Origin: DATJUF01 sp035524095
Lineage (GTDB): Bacteria > Desulfobacterota > Binatia > Binatales > Binataceae
Length of the DNA stretch: 10,372 nucleotides
Direction of reading: 5' to 3'
Assembly (NCBI GenBank): GCA_035524095.1
Contig: DATKPK010000188.1
Location: 1-10,372 of the forward strand
The translations under genes and the position numbers were made by a program. Of the stretch, positions 6,880 through 10,372 are shown piece after piece. Within the stretch, counting starts at the first letter, position 1. Each line of letters begins with the position of its first letter. The notes beneath the pieces were generated by a model. The model saw nothing but the letters and a program-made list of their open reading frames with translations. It had not been told where the DNA came from and searched no databases.

Positions 6880-7437
6880 ATGAGCAAGCCGATTTATGAC
6901 ATCCCGGTCCGCAAGATCGACGGCACCGAAGCATCGTTGGGCGAATACAAGGGCGATGTGATGCTGGTCGTTAACGTCGCCTCGAAGTGCGGCCTGACCC
7001 CGCAATACACGGATTTGGAGGGTATCTACGAGCAGTACCGTGATCGCGGGCTAGTGGTGCTGGGCTTTCCGGCGAATCAGTTCGCTGGGCAGGAGCCGGG
7101 GACCAACGACGAGATCAAGCAATTCTGCGAGACCAAGTATGCGGTGAAGTTTCCGCTTTTCGAGAAGATTGTCGTGAAAGGCGAAGGGCAGCATCCGCTC
7201 TATCAGGAGTTGATCAACGAGATCCCGCATGCGCAACAAAATCCCAAGGGAAGCCTGCGCAAAACGCTCGATCAGCATGGCCTCGGACCCACAAACGATA
7301 CTGATATCATGTGGAACTTCGAGAAGTTCCTGATCGATCGTCAGGGCAAAGTAGTGGGACGCTTCGCGCCGGATGTCGCGCCGAAAGATCCGGCACTCAT
7401 GAGTGCGATTGAGGCCGAGCTGGCGAAGCCCGCCTAA
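6880..7437 (+). CDS. Glutathione peroxidase family thiol peroxidase (BtuE type)
   Basis: This 185-residue thioredoxin-fold peroxidase reduces hydrogen peroxide and organic hydroperoxides in the cytoplasm. The catalytic Cys is C37 in NVASKCGLTPQY, followed by Q71 in ANQFAGQEPG and W145-N146 in MWNFEKFLID, completing the Cys-Gln-Trp-Asn tetrad. C83 (QFCETKY) sits where the resolving cysteine of two-Cys, thioredoxin-dependent members lies, so thioredoxin is a likelier reductant than glutathione. The extended segment between HPLYQ (105-109) and MWNF, plus the length, resemble E. coli BtuE (183 residues) rather than the shorter forms. A reading frame continues upstream to a TTG at 6865, but the ATG at 6880 has GGAGG at 6867-6871 with 8-nt spacing and begins MSKPIYD, so it is chosen. 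The gene is divergent from the DUF1329 gene and convergent with the second amidohydrolase. Confidence 0.95.
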   Translation: MSKPIYDIPVRKIDGTEASLGEYKGDVMLVVNVASKCGLTPQYTDLEGIYEQYRDRGLVVLGFPANQFAGQEPGTNDEIKQFCETKYAVKFPLFEKIVVKGEGQHPLYQELINEIPHAQQNPKGSLRKTLDQHGLGPTNDTDIMWNFEKFLIDRQGKVVGRFAPDVAPKDPALMSAIEAELAKPA

Positions 7438-7474
7438 GTCGCCGGTAATCGCGAGCCACATCGGCCGAATAAAT

Positions 7475-7508
7475 GAGGACGGCCACAGTATTTGCTGCGG
7501 CCGTCCTC
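7475..7508. terminator. Shared stem-loop terminator of convergent genes
   Basis: GAGGACGGCC and GGCCGTCCTC form a perfect 10-bp stem, with a possible inner CAG/CTG extension around a TATTTG loop. It lies between the glutathione peroxidase stop (7437) and the amidohydrolase stop (7531). On the minus strand the stem is followed by ATTTATTC, a fair T-rich tail, so it most clearly serves the amidohydrolase. The plus-strand tail is not T-rich. Confidence 0.75.
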
Positions 7509-7530
7509 TGGCTCGCGTTATGGCGATTAG

Positions 7531-9246
7531 CTAGAGACGTGCGGCCTGCGGGCCGCGCACTACTTTGCCTGGCATCGCGCCGGTCGGCTCGCCATCCTCA
7601 AACGTTACCTCGCCATTCACGATTGTATAGCGGTAGCCGTCGACGCGTTGGATGAAGCGGCGGCCGTCGGCTGGGAGATCGAAGACCATCTCAGGCGGAT
7701 GCAGGCGGAGGTTATTGAAGTCAATCAGATTGAAATCAGCCTTGAGCCCGGGCGTCAGCGTTCCGCGATCGCGCAGGCCGTAAAGCGCGGCTGTATCCGA
7801 AGTTTGTCGTTTAATCGCAAGTTCGAGCGGCAGGCGCTCGCCGCGGTTACGGTCGCGTACCCAGTGGGTTAGCAGATAGGTCGGCATGCTGGCGTCGCAG
7901 ATCACGCCGCAATGGGCGCCGCCGTCACTCAGCGACAGGACAGTCGCCGAGTCGGTCAACTGCGGCAAAATCGAATCGAAGGAGTAATTCTTGTAAGCGA
8001 GCGGCATGTAAATGATGCCACGTCCGTCGCGTTCGATGAGGGTGTCGTAGGCAACTTCTTGGGGAGTGCGGCCAGCGGCGCGCGCCTGCGCCAGAATGCT
8101 CCTCTCCGCCGACGGCTCATAATCAGGCGGATCGCCGAGCGCGAAATGATGCTGGAAATGGCTGACCATCGCGAGCGTTTGCTCTTCCCGTACGGCAGGC
8201 TGATCGTTGAGGATTTGTGCGCGCACATCAGGATCGCGAAGGCGAGCGAGCCGCTCGTCGAAATTCAATCCGGCCATGATCTGGCGGTAGCTGCGATGGG
8301 TACTGAAGGGATGTAAGGAGCTATGCAGGCTCATCAGCGAAGCGGCCGGACGGGCGGCAACCTGTGCCACCATCCGCGCGCCCTGCTGATTTTGCTGGCG
8401 AATGAAATCGAGCACCTGCCACATCTTCATCCCGGAGCGGCGGCTGATGAGTGCTGCGAGCGAGATTGGACGCTGAGTCTCCGCTGAAAGCTTGGCCATC
8501 CACGTCAGATCGGCATCGGGACCGTCAAGGTCGGAGATGATTTCAAAGACGCCGTGGCCCGCCTCGCCGAGGCCGCGACCGATCCCAATCATCTCGTCGA
8601 GGGCAGCGAAAGTCCCCGGGACATACGCCTTGTCGCGCGTGCGATGGACCAGCGTGCGCGAGGTGCTGACGCCGAGCGCACCCGCCGTAACGCCTTCGCG
8701 GACGATCGCGGCCATCTGCGCGATGTCATCGGCGGTAGCAGGTTCGTTGGCGGCGCCACGCTCGCCCATCACATAGGCGCGGACTGCGCAATGCGGAACG
8801 TGAGCGCCGATATCGAGCACGCGTTTCATGCCGCCAAGCGCGTCGAGGTACTCAGGGAACGATTCCCATAAGAAGTCGATGCCAGCGGTCAGAGTAGCGG
8901 TCGGGATGTCCTCGACGCCGTCCATCATGCTGATCAGGAAGGCCTCTTTGCCGCGCCGTACTGGCGCAAAACCGACGCCACAGTTGCCCATCACCAGGGT
9001 GGTGACGCCGTGCCAGCTCGACGGCGAAAGATACGGATCCCACGCCACCTGGCCGTCGTAATGTGTGTGGATATCGACCCATCCGGGCGCGACCAGCAGG
9101 CCGCTAGCATCGATTTCGCGGCGTCCGGCGCCAGCTTTGCCGCCCACGCCGGCAATTTTGCCGCCATCAATCGCGAGATCACCGGCGAAGCGCGATTCAC
9201 CAGTGCCGTCGATAATTGTTCCATTGCGAATCACGAGGTCATGCAT
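7531..9246 (-). CDS. Second amidohydrolase, N-acyl-D-amino-acid deacylase family
   Basis: From the ATG at 9246 this is a 571-residue paralogue of the gene at 33-1796, with the same motifs at the same positions: H60 and H62 in HTHYDGQ, C89 in MGNCGVGFAP, YVMGERGA near 158-165, and a late LSDGGAH motif (D441). The middle (about 230-430) diverges strongly from the paralogue, which suggests a different substrate. The segment AGHGVFEIISDLDG (229-242), where D-aminoacylases carry an HxRxE ligand motif, lacks it, and the later region has ISRRSG where the paralogue has QHN. Deacylation of N-acyl-D-amino acids is therefore a family-level guess. No signal peptide is present. A 13-codon extension to 9285 is open, but the 9246 ATG has GGAGG 9 nt upstream and aligns with the start of the paralogue. 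It is downstream of msrA on the same strand but separated by a terminator-like hairpin, so it is likely transcribed on its own. Confidence 0.9.
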   Translation of the reverse strand: MHDLVIRNGTIIDGTGESRFAGDLAIDGGKIAGVGGKAGAGRREIDASGLLVAPGWVDIHTHYDGQVAWDPYLSPSSWHGVTTLVMGNCGVGFAPVRRGKEAFLISMMDGVEDIPTATLTAGIDFLWESFPEYLDALGGMKRVLDIGAHVPHCAVRAYVMGERGAANEPATADDIAQMAAIVREGVTAGALGVSTSRTLVHRTRDKAYVPGTFAALDEMIGIGRGLGEAGHGVFEIISDLDGPDADLTWMAKLSAETQRPISLAALISRRSGMKMWQVLDFIRQQNQQGARMVAQVAARPAASLMSLHSSLHPFSTHRSYRQIMAGLNFDERLARLRDPDVRAQILNDQPAVREEQTLAMVSHFQHHFALGDPPDYEPSAERSILAQARAAGRTPQEVAYDTLIERDGRGIIYMPLAYKNYSFDSILPQLTDSATVLSLSDGGAHCGVICDASMPTYLLTHWVRDRNRGERLPLELAIKRQTSDTAALYGLRDRGTLTPGLKADFNLIDFNNLRLHPPEMVFDLPADGRRFIQRVDGYRYTIVNGEVTFEDGEPTGAMPGKVVRGPQAARL

Positions 9247-9300
9247 GTGAGCGTTCCTCCGGGAGTAGCTGATGCGAGTAATCAATTTGCTGCTACGGCG

Positions 9301-9329
9301 ACTAAATCAAGCGCGAGGCCATCTGGCAA
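9301..9329 (-). promoter_or_regulatory. Candidate sigma70-like promoter for the second amidohydrolase
   Basis: On the minus strand TTGCCA (5 of 6 to -35) is followed after 17 nt by TTTAGT (4 of 6 to -10). It lies downstream of the msrA terminator hairpin and would give a leader of about 48 nt before the ATG at 9246, consistent with independent transcription. Confidence 0.42.
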
Positions 9330-9376
9330 CATTTGAAGACTTGCGCTGTAAAGACAGGCCTTCGATCAAGGAGTGA

Positions 9377-9400
9377 ACGGGCGGCGTGATCGCCGCCCGT
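9377..9400 (-). terminator. Stem-loop terminator of msrA
   Basis: ACGGGCGGCG and CGCCGCCCGT form a perfect 10-bp GC-rich stem with a 4-nt loop, 12 nt beyond the msrA TAG stop. The tail on the minus strand (TTCACTCCTTG) is only partly T-rich. Position and stem strength favour a terminator that separates msrA from the amidohydrolase gene. Confidence 0.7.
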
Positions 9401-9412
9401 GAAAGAGAAAAT

Positions 9413-10081
9413 CTAAGCTTGAGGCTTACAGAGAGCCGGGAATTGGCGCTTGAGCTGTTCCAGTTTGGGCAAGTCGTTGGCAACTATGTAAGGATTGTCC
9501 GGATGAAGCTCAAGGAAATTCTGATGATAATCCTCGGCCGGATAGAAATGTTTCAAAGGCACGACTTCAGTCACTATCGGCGATGAAAATACCTTTTCCT
9601 TGTTCAACTCGGCGATGTAACTATTCGCGGCTCGCTTCTGATCGTCGTTAGTATAGAAAATCACAGAACGATATTGTGTACCTTCGTCCGGTCCCTGGTG
9701 ATCCAATTCGGTTGGATCATGGGCGACTAGAAAGAATACTTGCAGTAGCTGATGATATGAAACTACCGAAGGGTCGTAAGTGACTTCTACCGATTCGGCG
9801 TGTCCGGTGGTTCCGGTGCTGACTATCTCATATTGGGCATTCGCTTCGCTGCCGCCGGAATAGCCGGAAACGACTTTGCTAACGCCATTCACGTGCTTGA
9901 AAACGCCGTCGACTCCCCAGAAGCATCCACCGGCGAAGACTGCGGTGGCACTTTTGCCGGCATTTACGCTCGCCGGAGTAACCGATTGGGCCAACGCACC
10001 GTGGGAACTCAAGAGCGCTGCGGCAAGAAGGAGGGCCGGAACCAGCCATCGCCATGCCGCCGGAATGGGCGCAGCCGACAT
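9413..10081 (-). CDS. msrA: Exported peptide-methionine (S)-S-oxide reductase MsrA
   Basis: MsrA reduces the S epimer of methionine sulfoxide in proteins and free methionine, using a catalytic Cys and a thioredoxin-like donor. From the ATG at 10081 the protein is 222 residues. C53 lies in the hallmark GGCFWG, followed by GHAESV (93-98), HDPTELDHQGPDEGTQYRS (121-139) and the DYHQNFLELHP segment (184-193), all conserved. C218 near the C-terminus is a candidate recycling cysteine. Residues 1-32 form a signal peptide (WLVPALLLAAALL core, ALA before Q32), so it should act in the periplasm rather than the cytoplasm. The start is not certain: an open extension to an ATG at 10162 adds 27 residues, but neither ATG has a clear ribosome-binding site. 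I prefer 10081 because it puts the signal peptide at the N-terminus. A terminator-like hairpin follows the gene. Confidence 0.93.
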   Translation of the reverse strand: MSAAPIPAAWRWLVPALLLAAALLSSHGALAQSVTPASVNAGKSATAVFAGGCFWGVDGVFKHVNGVSKVVSGYSGGSEANAQYEIVSTGTTGHAESVEVTYDPSVVSYHQLLQVFFLVAHDPTELDHQGPDEGTQYRSVIFYTNDDQKRAANSYIAELNKEKVFSSPIVTEVVPLKHFYPAEDYHQNFLELHPDNPYIVANDLPKLEQLKRQFPALCKPQA

Positions 10082-10100
10082 CTCGCAATAGTTGGGGGTG

Positions 10101-10129
10101 ATAGTTAAGGAGCCGCCAAGACTGTCCAA
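10101..10129 (-). promoter_or_regulatory. Possible promoter for msrA
   Basis: On the minus strand TTGGAC (4 of 6) and AACTAT (3 of 6) are separated by 17 nt. If real, transcription would begin about 12 nt before the ATG at 10081, giving a very short leader without a normal ribosome-binding site. It overlaps the alternative upstream coding extension and would argue against it. Weak match. Confidence 0.25.
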
Positions 10130-10240
10130 GCGGCCCGAAAAGTCACAACCGCTCATATTCATGGATTAAGGCTGCCACGTTTACCAGCCCCATATCAATC
10201 ACCGGGCGAAAGCGATCCCGTGTCTACGCATGACCGGAGC

Positions 10241-10372
10241 TGACCCAAAACCCGGAAATCAGACCACTGTTAAGTTGAGTGGCAGCCATTTGCGTGGTCC
10301 TCTGAAGCGTCGTGGGAGGACAGCAAGGTGGCAAAGAAGGGACATACCGAAGAGCAGGTTATGCGGGCCCTG
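10241..10372 (+). mobile_element. Left end of an IS3-like insertion sequence (runs off the window)
   Basis: The transposase start at 10328 is preceded by about 90 bp whose first part, TGACCCAAAACCCGGAAATC and the following CCACTGTTAAGTTGAG stretch, resembles the terminal inverted repeats of IS3-family elements of the IS407/IS51 kind. IS3 ends begin with TG; TG occurs both at 10241 and at 10231, so the exact edge is uncertain. The other end and the target duplication are outside the window. Confidence 0.55.
10328..10372 (+). CDS. IS3-family transposase OrfA, N-terminal fragment (cut by window edge)
   Basis: Only the first 15 codons are present: a GTG start then AKKGHTEEQVMRAL. The xFTEEQII-like opening is typical of the helix-turn-helix OrfA protein of IS3-family elements (PF01527), which binds the element ends. 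GGGAGG at 10314-10319 gives 8-nt spacing to the GTG. The gene continues beyond the window, so completeness and the presence of OrfB cannot be judged. Confidence 0.72.
   Translation, partial: MAKKGHTEEQVMRAL

Noticed and set aside
33..9246. The two inverted amidohydrolase genes as ends of a composite transposon or inversion cassette
   Set aside because: They are clearly diverged over hundreds of residues, carry no terminal repeats or transposase, and have separate regulatory signals, so they are ordinary paralogues.
1..10372. CRISPR array, tRNA, rRNA, riboswitch or phage genes
   Set aside because: I saw no spaced direct repeats, cloverleaf sequences, conserved rRNA segments, recognisable aptamer cores or phage proteins on either strand.

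Overview
The window reads as an ordinary, compact chromosomal stretch from a moderately GC-rich bacterium, with a Gram-negative envelope suggested by an exported DUF1329 protein and an exported MsrA. The mix of D-aminoacylase-type amidohydrolases, a tannase-family esterase, an AHL-lactonase-type metallo-hydrolase and a DUF1329 protein resembles soil or rhizosphere bacteria with broad catabolic potential. Uncultured deep lineages such as Binatota are a plausible home, but that is an impression from gene content. Nothing in the window fixes the taxonomy.

Layout, left to right: an amidohydrolase (33-1796, +) with a hairpin behind it; a secreted tannase/feruloyl-esterase family protein (3626-1863, -); a 294-bp divergent intergenic region; a likely two-gene unit of an AHL-lactonase-like metallo-beta-lactamase-fold hydrolase (3921-4697, +) and an FmdB-type zinc-ribbon protein (4743-5261, +); a convergent DUF1329 exported protein (6661-5330, -); a divergent BtuE-type glutathione peroxidase (6880-7437, +); a strong shared hairpin; a second amidohydrolase paralogous to the first (9246-7531, -); an exported peptide-methionine sulfoxide reductase MsrA (10081-9413, -) with its own terminator; and, at the right edge, the left end of an IS3-like insertion sequence with the first 15 codons of a transposase gene.

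No single pathway ties the genes together. Three themes are visible: hydrolysis of amide, ester or lactone bonds (two amidohydrolases, the tannase-family esterase, the lactonase-like protein); peroxide and methionine-oxidation defence (glutathione peroxidase, MsrA); and export to the envelope (tannase, DUF1329 protein, MsrA). Most genes alternate in strand and carry their own ribosome-binding sites and terminators, so they are probably separate transcription units, except 3921-5261. I found no defence system, CRISPR array, tRNA, rRNA or prophage. The points most worth a second look are catalytic-residue departures in the amidohydrolases and in the lactonase-like protein, and the histidine-rich FmdB-type protein paired with the latter.
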